Positions 36,301-42,390 of a stretch of 64,000 bases of DNA are shown here, piece after piece; within the stretch, counting starts at the first letter, position 1, and every line of letters begins with the position of its first letter. Below the pieces are notes generated by a model. That model did not search any database and had not been told where the DNA came from. It saw only the letters and a list, made by a program, of their open reading frames with translations. The DNA lies in assembly GCA_029215795.1 (NCBI GenBank), contig JARDYH010000001.1, forward strand, positions 308,107,154 to 308,171,153, written 5' to 3'. The position numbers and the translations under genes were made by a program. This DNA is from Anniella stebbinsi. Its lineage: Eukaryota > Chordata > Lepidosauria > Squamata > Anniellidae.

Positions 36301-36962
36301 AACTAACAGAAAAACCAAAAATCTCAGAACAGCTAAAGGAAGGCCTAGAATCAAAACGAAAGGAGCATGTGTATCATCAATACAGAAGGGAAACTGATAT
36401 AGTAAAATTTTATTTGATATTTCAGAACACACAAGGGCATGCATTGAAAGCAATTGTCCAAGTACATTTGCCAATTTGCCTTAACAGTATAAAAACACTG
36501 CTAGTGGAAAGTAACCAAGGATCTAAACTTCTCCACTACAAGATTCCAAATTCACCAACTAGAACAAACAACACCATGACATCTACATTATACTGTTAGG
36601 CAGATTTTTCTTTGGCACATACAGCCTGCAGGCTTCCAGCTCTCATCAAGCCATTTAGTTAAGAGGCATCCCAACCACACATCCCAAGATTCAGGAGACC
36701 AAGAAACCTCTCCTCAACATCTTAAAAGGAGTCTAAGATTAGTGCAGCAAGATATGGATCTCTTTGAAAGAGGATAGGGGCCCTTTCCTTCCCACCCCTG
36801 TAGCTTTCATTACTATTAAAAGTACTCACCTGACTTTGGAAAATCAGGCACTTCATCTGGTGGCCAGTTCTTATCATCTAGAGAAGCCAATTTGAGCTGA
36901 TTTAGAGACTCATTGGTATCCTCAAGACTCAGGTCTTCCTGCAGATCTGGGTACTGCTCCAT
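594..36962 (-). CDS. ARHGAP1: ARHGAP1 (Rho GTPase-activating protein 1, p50RhoGAP), 12 coding exons
   Basis: Cytosolic and membrane-associated GTPase-activating protein that speeds GTP hydrolysis by Cdc42, Rho and Rac. I joined 12 minus-strand exons; every junction keeps GT/AG and reading phase, giving 1308 nt, 435 codons plus stop (human 439). Order: acidic N-terminus (about 1-60), CRAL-TRIO/Sec14-like BCH domain (about 65-216), proline-rich linker with PPRPPLP (about 230, an SH3-ligand type), RhoGAP domain (about 247-432) with GIFRRSANT carrying the arginine finger, and a C-terminus with [18 protein letters not shown]. Identity rests on near-identical blocks to the vertebrate family, so function is inferred with confidence. 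Intron 3 is about 27 kb and intron 1 about 9.7 kb; the other introns are short. The gene is divergent from ZNF408. No break is seen. ARHGAP8 is the nearest alternative, but the length and N-terminus fit ARHGAP1. Confidence 0.97.
774..2070. other. ARHGAP1 last intron, proximal part
   Basis: No exon was recognised. At 1310-1360 the word GGTTATGCA recurs and a GGGTTATGCATAACCC palindrome is present. The stretch to about 1500, with ATGTCATGTGA and AACCCATGATGAG words, resembles the arms of the foldback family seen at 39.7-40.4 kb, so it may be an old copy. Confidence 0.35.
2075..2505 (-). mobile_element. L1-type LINE 3' fragment
   Basis: The minus strand gives a purine-rich, lysine- and glutamate-rich 3' end and a short peptide stretch with [17 protein letters not shown]. 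This matches the tryptophan-containing tail typical of L1 ORF2 C-termini, followed by a purine-rich 3' UTR. It is truncated and shows no poly-A tail or target duplication. Confidence 0.5.
2506..3191. other. intron, nothing recognised
   Basis: Unique-looking AT-rich intron between the L1 fragment and the next ARHGAP1 exon. No ORF, repeat tail or RNA structure stood out. Confidence 0.4.
3192..3295 (-). CDS. ARHGAP1: ARHGAP1 exon (about residues 342-376)
   Basis: RhoGAP core. It reads [21 protein letters not shown] and continues into [13 protein letters not shown]. The donor is CAG/GTGAGA and the acceptor is tttcag before GTGTGG. The first two bases complete a serine codon begun in the exon at 3517-3645. 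Confidence 0.95.
3517..3645 (-). CDS. ARHGAP1: ARHGAP1 exon (about residues 299-342)
   Basis: RhoGAP core. It reads [19 protein letters not shown] and then [16 protein letters not shown], the hallmark helix with the invariant LPEPL segment. The donor is TACA/GTGAGT; the acceptor is ATCCAG before GGCTGCC. Phase is consistent on both sides. Confidence 0.96.
4199..4276 (-). CDS. ARHGAP1: ARHGAP1 exon with the arginine finger (about residues 273-299)
   Basis: Reads [20 protein letters not shown] and ends KYNMG. The first arginine of GIFRR is the catalytic arginine finger that RhoGAPs insert into the GTPase active site (Arg282 in the human protein, an established fact of the family). Phases match both neighbours. 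Confidence 0.96.
4742..4818 (-). CDS. ARHGAP1: ARHGAP1 exon (about residues 247-273)
   Basis: Start of the RhoGAP domain: [20 protein letters not shown] and YLQEH. The acceptor AATAG was chosen because it rebuilds the conserved VSLQH junction with the exon at 5435-5542. The donor is CATG/GTGAGT. Confidence 0.93.
4892..5205 (+). repeat. dispersed CCTCAGG-ended repeat, copy 1
   Basis: About 310 bp starting CCTCAGGCCTG. It shares with 49340-49640, and in reverse with 63691-63993, the core words TTCTAAAA, CCTAAGG, ACTGGCAGTAAG and CTACAATATGCTGG. It has imperfect inverted ends and no ORF, so it fits a non-autonomous DNA transposon. Confidence 0.6.
5435..5542 (-). CDS. ARHGAP1: ARHGAP1 exon with proline-rich linker (about residues 211-247)
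   Basis: Reads [18 protein letters not shown], then [17 protein letters not shown]. The PPRPPLP stretch is an SH3-binding type motif that links the BCH and RhoGAP domains in this family. The donor is CAGCA/GTGAGT; the acceptor is ctgtag. Confidence 0.95.
5543..6175. other. intron, nothing recognised
   Basis: Short ARHGAP1 intron. It contains a C-homopolymer near 6091-6100 and no recognisable repeat or ORF. Confidence 0.4.
6176..6274 (-). CDS. ARHGAP1: ARHGAP1 exon (about residues 178-211)
   Basis: End of the CRAL-TRIO/BCH domain: [20 protein letters not shown], then [13 protein letters not shown]. The donor is CTAAA/GTGAGA; the acceptor is TTGCAG. Phase fits both neighbours. Confidence 0.95.
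7171..7303. repeat. foldback element split by an L2 3' tail
   Basis: Arms GCAGAAATAGACA..GTGCAAATTT (7171-7196) and its inverted match (about 7279-7303) enclose CTATGGGGCGGTATATAA plus an (AATA)n tail at about 7205-7275. That insert is the same 3' end as the LINE at 32.7 kb. A 12-13 G run lies just upstream. Confidence 0.6.
7548..7912 (+). repeat. tRNA-derived SINE interrupted by a palindromic MITE
   Basis: A SINE head (GCCAATGTAGCATAGTGGCT) and body (CAAATTCCCACTTGG, then CTCACTGGGTTGTTG and CTTGGAGGAAGAG) match the better copy at 16592-16832. Between them, at about 7575-7698, sits an element with inverted ends GTGGGGAACGTGT / ACACATTCCCCAC and the word CAGCTCCCATCAG. A G-homopolymer is at 7843-7856. 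Confidence 0.6.
8119..8205 (-). CDS. ARHGAP1: ARHGAP1 exon (about residues 149-178)
   Basis: CRAL-TRIO core: [18 protein letters not shown] and [11 protein letters not shown], nearly invariant in vertebrate ARHGAP1. The donor is ATCAG/GTATGT; the acceptor is TTTAG. Confidence 0.97.
8395..8526 (-). CDS. ARHGAP1: ARHGAP1 exon (about residues 105-149)
   Basis: CRAL-TRIO domain: [20 protein letters not shown], then [20 protein letters not shown] and FDRK. The donor is CGCAA/GTAAGT; the acceptor is CTCAG. 132 nt, in phase. Confidence 0.97.
8803..8890 (-). CDS. ARHGAP1: ARHGAP1 exon (about residues 76-105)
   Basis: CRAL-TRIO domain: [20 protein letters not shown], then YQLDHVKLL. The donor is CTGAG/GTGAGT; the acceptor is CTTCAG. 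The next exon upstream is about 27 kb away at 36182-36274, and the split glycine codon joins correctly. Confidence 0.96.
8891..9752. other. start of the 27-kb ARHGAP1 intron 3, nothing recognised
   Basis: AT-rich intron sequence up to the provirus target duplication. No exon or repeat was recognised. Confidence 0.4.
9753..9758 (+). repeat. target-site duplication, left
   Basis: GTGTTT immediately before the 5' LTR. It is identical to 15861-15866 after the 3' LTR. Confidence 0.9.
9759..10062 (+). repeat. provirus 5' LTR
   Basis: 304 bp, starts TGAAGGCGAG and ends CTTTCCTTCA. TATATAAA lies at 9986-9993 and AATAAA at 10008-10013, so R is short. It matches the 3' LTR except at three positions (CCGGTTGC against CCGACTGC, and GTATTAGC against GTATTTGC). 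Confidence 0.95.
10065..10082 (+). other. primer binding site, tRNA-Lys-like
   Basis: TGGCGTCTGAACAGGGAC begins two bases after the LTR. It resembles the Lys3-type primer site, with two transitions from the usual TGGCGCCCGAACAGGGAC. Confidence 0.8.
10141..10152 (+). promoter_or_regulatory. retroviral leader splice donor
   Basis: CCCG/GTGAGTATG, with GT at 10147-10148, lies directly before the gag start. It is a strong donor consensus and the likely major donor for env mRNA. The use is inferred. Confidence 0.55.
10153..11663 (+). pseudogene. gag: retroviral gag relic (matrix, capsid, nucleocapsid)
   Basis: Structural polyprotein. The start at 10153 gives MGVLLSAVQ, with a glycine for N-myristoylation; an upstream ATG at 10120 is in frame but lacks this. 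The matrix part ends at an in-frame TGA (10357-10359). The same frame resumes through a proline-rich stretch and a capsid with a major homology region near 11070-11140 ([19 protein letters not shown]). A one-base shift near 11152-11156 moves the rest to another frame, where two zinc knuckles follow: [14 protein letters not shown] and [14 protein letters not shown]. The stop is TAA at 11661-11663. The breaks are seen directly; the product is non-functional as it stands. Confidence 0.9.
11471..12346 (+). CDS. pro: retroviral dUTPase-protease (pro) frame
   Basis: An open frame of 291 codons, -1 relative to the end of gag, overlapping it by about 190 nt as expected for ribosomal frameshift expression. 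A dUTPase domain comes first ([28 protein letters not shown], the uracil-recognition motif region). An aspartic protease follows with the active site DTGAD at 12068-12082 and the flap-like WGIGGA. I saw no textbook X XXY YYZ slippery heptamer in the overlap. This is the least damaged gene of the provirus. Confidence 0.85.
   Translation: MGKPMPLGKLQTGRAFCPGQKESLSPFHSSSNKLSTCHSNSAANQPIPVSQLSAATAGSAGLDLIVTEETVFSFPLEVLLVPTQVTGPLPTGFFGLILPRSSASKKPFFIVPGVVDSDYTGVLKLQVWTSLPQTLPRSSSIAQLLLLPYSVPQASSAVRGDASFGSTNLTLISYLEQPIGRKRPLCTFTVNDLLFTGLVDTGADVTVLRCAEWPSQWPLQPVQQLWGIGGAQSAQQSSEWFAVHSPHCHMQIASVKPFVLPLPLNIWGRNTCSRCLNLSQSLMALSQLRCL
12106..12400 (+). pseudogene. pol: truncated start of retroviral pol
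   Basis: Frame -1 to pro. A readable stretch ends [11 protein letters not shown] and then TAG at 12370-12372, where retroviral reverse transcriptases normally begin. The fingers and palm segments that should follow are absent, and no YxDD motif occurs before the connection-like sequence at about 12.4 kb. Confidence 0.65.
12401..13132 (+). pseudogene. pol: retroviral reverse transcriptase connection plus RNase H remnant
   Basis: One open frame of about 243 codons. The first part (ending in [11 protein letters not shown] and an aromatic-rich stretch) matches the RT thumb/connection region. RNase H follows, with acidic residues in FTDGSP (about 12790), [11 protein letters not shown] and IVDTMYVY. 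A frameshift near 13060 moves the end of RNase H and the start of integrase to another frame. Confidence 0.8.
13044..14109 (+). pseudogene. pol: retroviral integrase relic in three frames
   Basis: The N-terminal part (13044-13352) carries [15 protein letters not shown] and a zinc-binding region [20 protein letters not shown], with the second cysteine of the HHCC set not evident. TGA at 13353-13355 stands where a tryptophan is usual. The catalytic core continues, breaks again near 13470, and reads TDNAPAY and [14 protein letters not shown], the latter with the catalytic glutamate. A further shift near 13750-13780 leads to the C-terminal domain ending [14 protein letters not shown]. Confidence 0.82.
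14198..15530 (+). pseudogene. env: retroviral env relic
   Basis: The surface part starts with a hydrophobic leader-like segment (about 14198-14250), has several N-glycosylation sites, and is broken by TGA at 14495-14497, then TGA and TAA near 14680 with a frame change. The second open frame (14703-15530) contains a basic R-X-X-R type site, a heptad-like region, a C-X7-C pair near 15210-15236 and a C-terminal membrane helix (about 15380-15450) followed by a short tail. Assigned from position and layout only; subgroup not determined. Confidence 0.75.
15541..15556 (+). other. polypurine tract
   Basis: GGAAAAAGAGATGAGA directly abuts the 3' LTR, interrupted by one T. It is the expected primer for plus-strand synthesis. 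Confidence 0.75.
15557..15860 (+). repeat. provirus 3' LTR
   Basis: 304 bp, TG..CA ends, 301 of 304 positions identical to the 5' LTR by eye. It carries the same TATATAAA and AATAAA signals. Confidence 0.95.
15861..16590. other. intron with target duplication and an old repeat fragment
   Basis: Begins with the GTGTTT duplication. At about 16236-16262, AGTCTTTAAGATGTCACAAG matches in reverse the stretch at 50788-50830, so both are copies of one dispersed repeat. Nothing else was recognised. Confidence 0.4.
16592..16832 (+). repeat. tRNA-derived SINE
   Basis: About 240 bp. A box A-like TGGCATAGTGT lies near 16600 and a box B-like AGTTCAACTCCC at 16645-16656. The body reads CCTACCTCACGGGTTTG and the tail CTTGAGCTTCTTGGAGGAAG then AAATCTAAC. 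Related copies lie at 7548 (plus) and at about 52741, 54875 and 62215 (minus). Confidence 0.75.
16833..19335. other. intron, nothing recognised
   Basis: AT-rich ARHGAP1 intron. Short ORFs occur but lack domains, codon bias or flanking splice signals, and I see no repeat tail in it. Confidence 0.35.
19336..19535 (+). mobile_element. L2-type LINE 3' tail
   Basis: The T-rich 3' UTR ends AACCACCCAGAGAGCTTTGG then GGTACAGAAATGCAATAAATAAG. It is a diverged version of the 3' end at 32690-32750. Confidence 0.6.
19757..19974 (+). repeat. duplicated segment A
   Basis: Starts CCTTTTTATTGCAAACC and ends GTTAACAAGCTA. It aligns to 22478-22657 at roughly 80 percent by eye, in the same orientation, 2.7 kb apart. 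Confidence 0.7.
19975..21396. other. intron stretch upstream of the small TATA unit
   Basis: No long ORF. The plus strand is purine-rich at about 20220-20560, with a G-homopolymer at about 20081-20093. It could be intron or the long U3 of an old LTR; no repeat family was recognised. Confidence 0.3.
21397..21454 (+). promoter_or_regulatory. candidate core promoter
   Basis: Two inverted CCAAT boxes (ATTGG at 21398-21402 and 21416-21420) lie 27-50 bp upstream of TATAAAAG at 21447-21454. The spacing is that of a TATA promoter, with initiation expected near 21477. Use as a promoter is inferred. Confidence 0.45.
21875..21985 (+). CDS. candidate micropeptide, 36 residues with one membrane helix
   Basis: I do not recognise this ORF. 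It starts [13 protein letters not shown] and is hydrophobic from about residue 7 to 33, with a proline at position 16; TAATAATAA follows at 21983. The start has A at -3. A putative exon (about 21477-21536) ends TTTGG/GTAAGTATAG, and a pyrimidine-rich acceptor TTTTCGTTTAG ends at 21814. Spliced this way from about 21477, the ORF start would be the first ATG of the mRNA; an ATG at 21473 lies just upstream of that. AATAAA follows at 22060-22065, with a GT-rich stretch after it. The layout recalls two-exon genes for small membrane regulators such as sarcolipin, but I see no sequence match. It could also be chance in AT-rich DNA or part of an old LTR. Confidence 0.3.
   Translation: MLEAQSVILLAKFIIPALAITILLIHFMFLLHSLSL
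22060..22065 (+). terminator. AATAAA polyadenylation signal of the small unit
   Basis: AATAAA 75 nt after the micropeptide stop, followed by a T/GT-rich stretch (TCTGTCTGTAGTGATGTTTG). A second AATAAA lies at 22185-22190. Confidence 0.35.
22478..22657 (+). repeat. duplicated segment B
   Basis: Second copy of the segment at 19757-19974, with small deletions. It ends GTTAACAAGCTA like the first copy. Confidence 0.7.
23161..23368 (+). repeat. two-unit tandem duplication
   Basis: Units 23161-23261 and 23262-23368 both begin GCCTGAGGAAGCTA and run through GATTGCAATAGCCAATG to ACCCACTAA. They differ by an insertion (GACTAA) and a few bases. Confidence 0.85.
24305..24390 (+). repeat. (GA)n microsatellite
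   Basis: About 86 bp of nearly pure AG dinucleotides with sporadic C and A interruptions. Confidence 0.9.
26440..26565. repeat. AATCCTATGCA-type MITE copy
   Basis: Core words CCCAGGTAAGTGTGCATA, ACCCAGGAGTAAGCCCCAAT and TTCTGAGTAGA recur at about 35060-35132, 43886-43953, 44155-44235, 45768-45952 and in the ends of 50951-51073. The inverted-end layout suggests a palindromic MITE family. Confidence 0.5.
27292..27533. mobile_element. hAT-like MITE containing an inserted L2 3' tail
   Basis: A direct repeat CCTACAACA at 27292-27300 and 27525-27533 flanks inverted ends GGGATGGGCAACTTG / CAAGTTGCCCAACC, with TATAACTCCCATCAT inside. The 8-9 bp duplication fits hAT elements. Within it, about 27383-27480 is a minus-strand L2 tail: (TAA)n, then CCCGCCTC, loop, GAGGCGGG. 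Confidence 0.7.
27534..28340. other. intron, nothing recognised
   Basis: AT-rich intron between the nested element and the next LINE fragment. No feature was recognised. Confidence 0.35.
28345..28962 (+). mobile_element. L2-clade LINE 3' fragment (stem-loop subfamily)
   Basis: Encodes the broken C-terminal part of an L2 reverse transcriptase ([20 protein letters not shown] and [12 protein letters not shown]). The 3' UTR ends with stem CCACCTC (28901-28907) / GAGGTGG (28920-28926) and an (ATG)n tail. Frameshifts and a deletion near 28670 make it inactive. Confidence 0.85.
29147..29520 (+). promoter_or_regulatory. LINE 5' UTR with two TATA-bearing monomers
   Basis: Blocks 29147-29256 and 29396-29514 share GGGAGGGATATATAAG, GGCTGGCTGA, GAACCACCACCTGCAGGAG and GGCCTACTGCCAGGGGAGGA. 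The period is 250 bp. Tandem 5' monomers act as promoters in other LINEs; that role is inferred here. Confidence 0.6.
29590..30369 (+). pseudogene. L2 ORF2 endonuclease domain
   Basis: Apurinic-type endonuclease: [19 protein letters not shown], then ACITETWL (catalytic glutamate), [22 protein letters not shown] and [12 protein letters not shown]. The frame stops at 30369, and the linker to the reverse transcriptase is broken in several frames. Confidence 0.85.
30726..32252 (+). pseudogene. L2 ORF2 reverse transcriptase
   Basis: Motifs in order: [65 protein letters not shown], and [13 protein letters not shown] with the catalytic aspartates intact. One in-frame TGA at 31485-31487 interrupts it, a second ends the long frame at 32250-32252, and the reading continues past it to a further TGA near 32330. 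At least the first two can be explained by a CGA to TGA change, the usual CpG decay. Confidence 0.9.
32758..36181. other. intron, mostly unrecognised
   Basis: Rest of ARHGAP1 intron 3. Short MITE-like words (AGTAAGCTCCACT, CTTACTTCTAGAAAAG, GTATAGGATTGCAG) at about 35060-35132 mark one old repeat. Nothing coding was recognised. Confidence 0.4.
36182..36274 (-). CDS. ARHGAP1: ARHGAP1 exon (about residues 45-76)
   Basis: Reads [20 protein letters not shown] and [10 protein letters not shown], the segment leading into the CRAL-TRIO domain. The donor is GCAG/GTAATG; the acceptor is TGTAG. It joins the exon at 8803-8890 across about 27 kb, in phase. Confidence 0.96.
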
Positions 36963-36995
36963 GGTTCTCAAGCTGTAACTGCTCAACTACAAACC
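36830..36995 (-). CDS. ARHGAP1: ARHGAP1 exon with start codon (residues 1-45)
   Basis: ATG at 36960-36962, context GAACCATGG (good initiation context). Reads [20 protein letters not shown], then [20 protein letters not shown] and FPKS, matching the N-terminus of vertebrate ARHGAP1. 33 nt of 5' UTR precede it after an acceptor TTTTAG. The donor is TCAG/GTGAGT. Confidence 0.95.
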
Positions 36996-38825
36996 CTAAA
37001 AGGAAGACTGCAGAGATTCACAAATCAGCAAGCACATAACTAGCCATTTTCAATGATATCCCCCAAAGCCATTCCTTTTTTAAACAGCCACAGATGTCCT
37101 GCCCAGGAAACCCTTCCTTTATATCTAAGGTGAGAAGGGACTAGAGACTAATGTTTTGACTGGGAGTGAACTACACCCATTTTCCCCTCAAGTGCAGATG
37201 TGGTCTGGTTGCTTTCTGTTTGTAACATTCACACCAAAGCATCAGGGAAATGCAACAATTAAACCAACCTGCTGACACATTGAGAGTTAACAGCTTCCAT
37301 TTCCTGTAATCCCTTGGCAGAGTTGGCAAAAGGCCATGAGGCTTCACACTGGAAGAATTCCCAGATATCACTTCCCCCAGTGGCCAATCAGGCCGCATTA
37401 TGACTCTTCATAGCACTAGAGGCAATAATTCTGAGGGGGCAAATACCCTTGTACCAGGATGCTATATTACAGGAAGGCCATACAATAACAAGTTGGCAGT
37501 AAAAACAACCGAAGAGTTCTATAATTTGAGAAAATCATTTACTAGTCCAACAAATTCAGTTATTAGCCCAAGAGCATCATAATGAGGATTTCTCACTATT
37601 CCTTTGAGACTGGCAATAATTTCTGCATTTTGATATTCACTATAATATTCAGTACATGCATGACTAGAATTAGCACTGTAAAAGGTACACCAGCATTGTC
37701 AATAAATAACAATGTATTTGAGGGCACTAGAGAGGTTAATTATCTTTCTCAGGAGGCAGGAAATGGATGCAATTCTATCATGAAACTAGAAGTCAGAAAG
37801 AATTCTTCAGAAAACATCCAGTGCAAAACATCAGCCCTTAAGTAACATACGGCAGAAAGACAGTGCCGATGGAGCCAAAGCTACAGCTAATATCAGAGAT
37901 TAATATTAGCAATTCCATAAAGACATGAGCAGGGAAGGTGCCACTGAATGTTATTCATGCTCCATTAGAAAACTTCTGGGCATTTAACCAAAATTTCATT
38001 GAATCCTTGGATGCATGTCCAAATTCTGACTGTTGGAGCTGTGATTTGCACAAGACCTCTTCACATTTCCTTAAAGCTTACGCACAGTCTTTCATTGTCC
38101 TTACTCTCCAGATGGCTGTAACCTAATTGTGCAACAAGCCAAGCTGCATTCCTGTAACTAGACAAAACACGACATATATGGGCAGACAATCTTCAAGACA
38201 GATCAGAAAGTATTCAGGGCCTGGAAAATCTGTGACGTCTTCAACTACTTGTTGCTCCTCTCTCAAAGACTGGAAGAGATGCCTGACCTCAGTGGGGTCA
38301 GTAAATAGCAGGACACTTTGCTTCTCAAAGTTATTAGCTAATGTTATAACCATGCTTAAATTGCAGCCAGCCATCTGACTTTAGCAATATACTCTGTTTC
38401 TATGGAAACCTTAACCAGCATTTGCAGTGACTCATTCCCTTTGAAACAACTCTAGATCCTGAAGCATATTCTCACAATTGTCTAAAATTATCCAGTAAAA
38501 CAAAACAAACCAATATTCCTGGCAGCAAGATGCAGACAGCCCCCAACTTACTTATACCACTTGGTTCCAAATTGTGCCAACTCACTTAATGCAACTAAAT
38601 TGCTGCAGTGTTTGGGAACTACCATTTCCTCAGATTTACAGTGAGAGAGCACTTAATGATTGAGATAAGGATCTCAATTATTTTAGGCAGCGATGCTACT
38701 GATACACTTTTTAACAAGAGGATGAAACCCTTCAGCAGCCCACGTAGTGAAGGAAGAATTTTGTTGAATACTGAAACTGCCAAACCAGTGGTTGTGGGAG
38801 AATGTGGAGTATTACTGGATATTCA
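36996..38825. other. ARHGAP1 intron 1, 3' part
   Basis: No exon or repeat family was recognised. Several short ORFs lack any supporting signal. Confidence 0.35.
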
Positions 38826-39556
38826 GCTCAGATAGATGCGACGGACAGGAGTGCCTACTACCAGCTTCGGCTGATACGCCAGCTGCACCCCTTCCTAGAG
38901 TTGGAAGACCTAAAAATGGTAGTGTGCATGCTGGTAACTTCGAGGCTCAACTTCTGCAATGTGCTGTACATAGGACTACCTCTGTGCCTAGTCCGGAAAC
39001 TTCAACTAGTTCAAAATATGGCAGCCAGGTTGGTCATCAGTACACCGAGGGGTGACCATATCACACCAGCTTTAAAATCACTCCACTGGCTGCCAATTAG
39101 TTTCCGGGCAAAGTACAATGTGTTGGTTATTACCTTTAAAGCCCTACATGGTTTGGGTCCAGGTTACCTGCAGGATCACCTTCTCCCATACAATCCACCC
39201 TGCATGCTCAGGTCCTCTGGGAAACATTTACTACAGTCGGCCAAGATTAGGCAGACAACTGTTACCCAGAGGACCTTCTCTTCTGCCGCTCCCAGACTGT
39301 GGAATGGCCTGCTGGGAGAGATCCGCCAACTTACCAGTCTTCAAGAATTTAAGAGAGCTACAAAGGCTGATCTCTTCCGGCAGGCCTACCCAGTAGAATT
39401 TTAAGTCTTTGTTGATTTTAATAATGTATTAATTTTACATGCTTTTAATCAGTTTATGTATTTTATAATGTTTGTATTGATGCTGTTCCCCGCCTCGATC
39501 TAGAGGGAGTGGCGGGTAAGAAATAATAATAATAATAATAATTATTATTATTATTA
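38826..39556 (+). mobile_element. L2-clade LINE 3' fragment (stem-loop subfamily)
   Basis: An open frame of about 200 codons to 39404 encodes the L2 RT C-terminus ([45 protein letters not shown]). The 3' UTR has CCCGCCTC at 39488-39495, GTGGCGGG at 39509-39516 and an (AAT)n(ATT)n tail. It is the best preserved of the subfamily here. Confidence 0.88.
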
Positions 39557-39689
39557 TCATTCAGGAGGACAAAACCCATTTTGTATTTGGTTGTAGAGCT
39601 GTATGGGCAAATTCAATCATGCATATTTCTCACCTCATGACTAACAACATCAATAAAATGACCACTAGTAATCAATGCTAGAGGCAAAG

Positions 39690-40427
39690 ACTGGATTCAG
39701 AAAACATGATAACCAATGGTGGTTTAAATAGTCGAGAGTTGGTTATTTAAGCCACCATGAGTTATTGGCTGAATTCAGACAACACGATAGTCAATGGTGG
39801 GTTGATTAACCCTAACCCTAGGGGGTACTCCCCACACAACATGGTAATAAATAATCAACTGTGGTGTGGATGAGGATCAGCGCTGAGTTGACTATGGTAG
39901 CATTCGGATGACACAATAGTCAAAACAACTGACGATTGTTTCCCCCACACCAGTTGTTTATTGTGTCGTCCGAATTGAGCCATTGTGTTGCGTGGAGGGA
40001 GTTTTTTAACCAATGGTTGGTTATTTGGCCTAAATAACCAACGCTGTGCAGAATCGGCTATTTGATCCATCACTGGTTATCGTGTTGTGTTTAGGGCACA
40101 GTTGGCTATTTCCTCAGCCACTGTTGGTTATTTCATCAGCTGCAGAGTCGCAAGGCAAGAGCACTCAAAGCGGACCAGCTGACAGGATAGATTTTTGGCG
40201 GCAATGGCTGATGGGATACTAACGGGAGGACTGAGGGGGAAGAGAGAGCAGGGAATGAATGAGTTAACTCAGCGTGGACTAATAGTCAACTCAATACCAA
40301 TTCAAATCCACACCACAGTTGATTATTATCACATTGTTTGGGGAGCACCCTCTAGATAAACAACTGTCTGTCGAGTTGATTGTTACCCGACCATTGACTA
40401 TCTTGTTGTCTGAACCTCAGAGGCAAA
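39690..40427. mobile_element. foldback DNA element, nested copies
   Basis: The left end CTGAATTCAGACAACACGAT (about 39771) is mirrored by GTTGTCTGAACCTCAG near 40420. The arms continue for over 100 bp (AATCAACTGTGGTGTGGAT on the left, CACACCACAGTTGATTATTA on the right). A smaller foldback, GGATGACACAATA / TATTGTGTCGTCC, lies at 39902-39977, and further related arms lie at 39690-39770 and 40010-40100. No transposase is present. Confidence 0.7.
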
Positions 40428-41100
40428 TCATTTTCCAGCAGCGAGTCAGGTCCCTGCATATGTGAATTATTCTTATATTATGAAATGTGCAGTCTTACCA
40501 CCTTTTGGGGACAAACAGAATAAAAAACTAGTTGTATGTCTTCCTCTCTCTCTTATATTACAAAATAAAATCAATCAAAACTATTCTTTAAAAATATCTG
40601 ATTCTGGACCAAGTATTTTTACACAAAGGCCAGCATAATAAAGAAGAGTTACACAAAGCTCCCCTAACTCATAATATTCAGCACTCACAAAGCCTGTTTA
40701 GATGACAAGCTAATCCACTGTGGATCACTTAAAAATAATTTACCCTCCGGCCACATCCATGAGCCTGTGAACAAGACAACACTCAAACCATAATTTAAGC
40801 TCTTTGTATATCCCATAATTAAAGTTCCTTGAATATCCCATATCCCACTGCTTATCCCTAAATGGCAAACCTCATTGGGATTTTCTGCTACTTTAAGTGG
40901 CTATTCTCCTCCACCCTTTTTTTATTGTGAATATTGACAAGATAGAACAAAAAATAAATCATGAAAAAGAAAAAAATTATGTATTTAGGAATATCATTTT
41001 TTCCATCAGATATACCATTCATTTTTTTAAAAGGGAGAGTTTTATGCATAGGTTTCAAGAAAAGCAAACCATATAGCCATGTATTTATCCACTCACAAGT
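40428..41100. other. intron, nothing recognised
   Basis: AT-rich. The words GTTTAGATGACAAG and ACAAGACAACACTC near 40695-40785 may be faint foldback arms. Confidence 0.3.
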
Positions 41101-41129
41101 TGCACCTATATAACACCCATTCAAATGTT

Positions 41130-42390
41130 GATAACGTTGTTAAGTCCTCAATCCATTGCATAATGGGAGGTGAGCATTTGTCCTTCCAACGTGATAATAT
41201 AAGTCTTTTAGCTGTCATAAGGGCTCTGAAAATCCATTTGCGCTGACCATACGCTAAATGCTTATATATAGTATATGGGTCATGGGTCGACGTGTCTGTT
41301 CAGCTGCTATAAGTGTTTCTAACAATAATGAAGACTCTGAAGCTGTAAAAGCAGCCGGACCAAACCTAGATTCCAGCAAATGTTGCAATTGCAATTGCCA
41401 TTCAGCCATTATATTTAGCACGTAAATCAGAAAATGACAAAAACTAGTTGTCTGGGCCTATTAGCTGATCCAAAGTAAAACTCATCTTATCCGTCCCTGT
41501 CCTCCACTACAACACTTTCTTTCCAATTCTTAAATGTGGGTTTCCCCATAAAATCAATTTTGCTTGAGAGAATGACTCAAACTGTAATTGACGTGATACT
41601 ATACACCACACCTCTCTAGCAACCAAGATTGTAAGAGGGGGGTTATTCATTCTAATATATCAAGAACTAAGTGCCATCCACTTGAGAAGAGGTTCTAACC
41701 ATAAGGATTCAGAACTGACCAGGGTGGCAAATCTAAGCGAACTAGAAAAGACCCAAACTTAGTTCAAGCCAATACATAGGCCCGATGGTACAAAGCAAGG
41801 TCTGGAAAACCAAACTCACCTTCTTTAATTGGAAATTGCATCCGTTTCAAAGATATTCGAGGTGAGGAAGAACCCCAGAAGAATTTACAAAACAAAGCAT
41901 GAAGTTGTTGAAAATATCTGCCAGGTATAAATAAAGGAATCCCAGGTATAACATAAGAGAATTTGAGGTACAATGTTAATCTTAACTGTATTGACTCTAC
42001 CCCACAAACTCAACTTTAATGGCGCCCATCTATCTATATCTTGTGCAATCTCACTAATCAGCTTATTCAAGTTTATTTAAATAAATTGAGATATATCACT
42101 GGGAATGAGTATTCCCAGATAGGTAATAACATCTAGATGGAGAAGCGGGTTAGAAATGAAATAAATAAATAAAATAAATAAAATCAGGGTACAAACAAAA
42201 CTGACCATTAGCCAACACACTGATGTAATAGCAAATTGTGGTTTGGCATTACAAGAACGATCCCTGAGGAACCTTAGTCTTTCATGTCCTCCTCCCTCTG
42301 TGCAAAGTGATTGTAACTTCCAATCCACATTTCCAGTAAACTTGTTTGTCATTTGATCCAAATAGGCCTGCAAAGAAGGCCTTGTTCTCA
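41130..42390 (-). mobile_element. L1-type LINE ORF2 fragment
   Basis: The minus strand carries RWAPLKLSLWGRVNTVKINI, then FFWGSSSPRISLKRMQFPIK and EGEFGFPDLALYHRAY, and upstream TYLGILIP. These are typical motifs of the C-terminal half of L1 ORF2. An (AAATA)n-ended tail at about 42137-42180 was inserted into it. 5' truncated and broken. Confidence 0.75.

Noticed and set aside
39522..39556. (AAT)n(ATT)n palindrome as an origin or regulatory hairpin
   Set aside because: It is simply the microsatellite tail of the L2 fragment that ends here.
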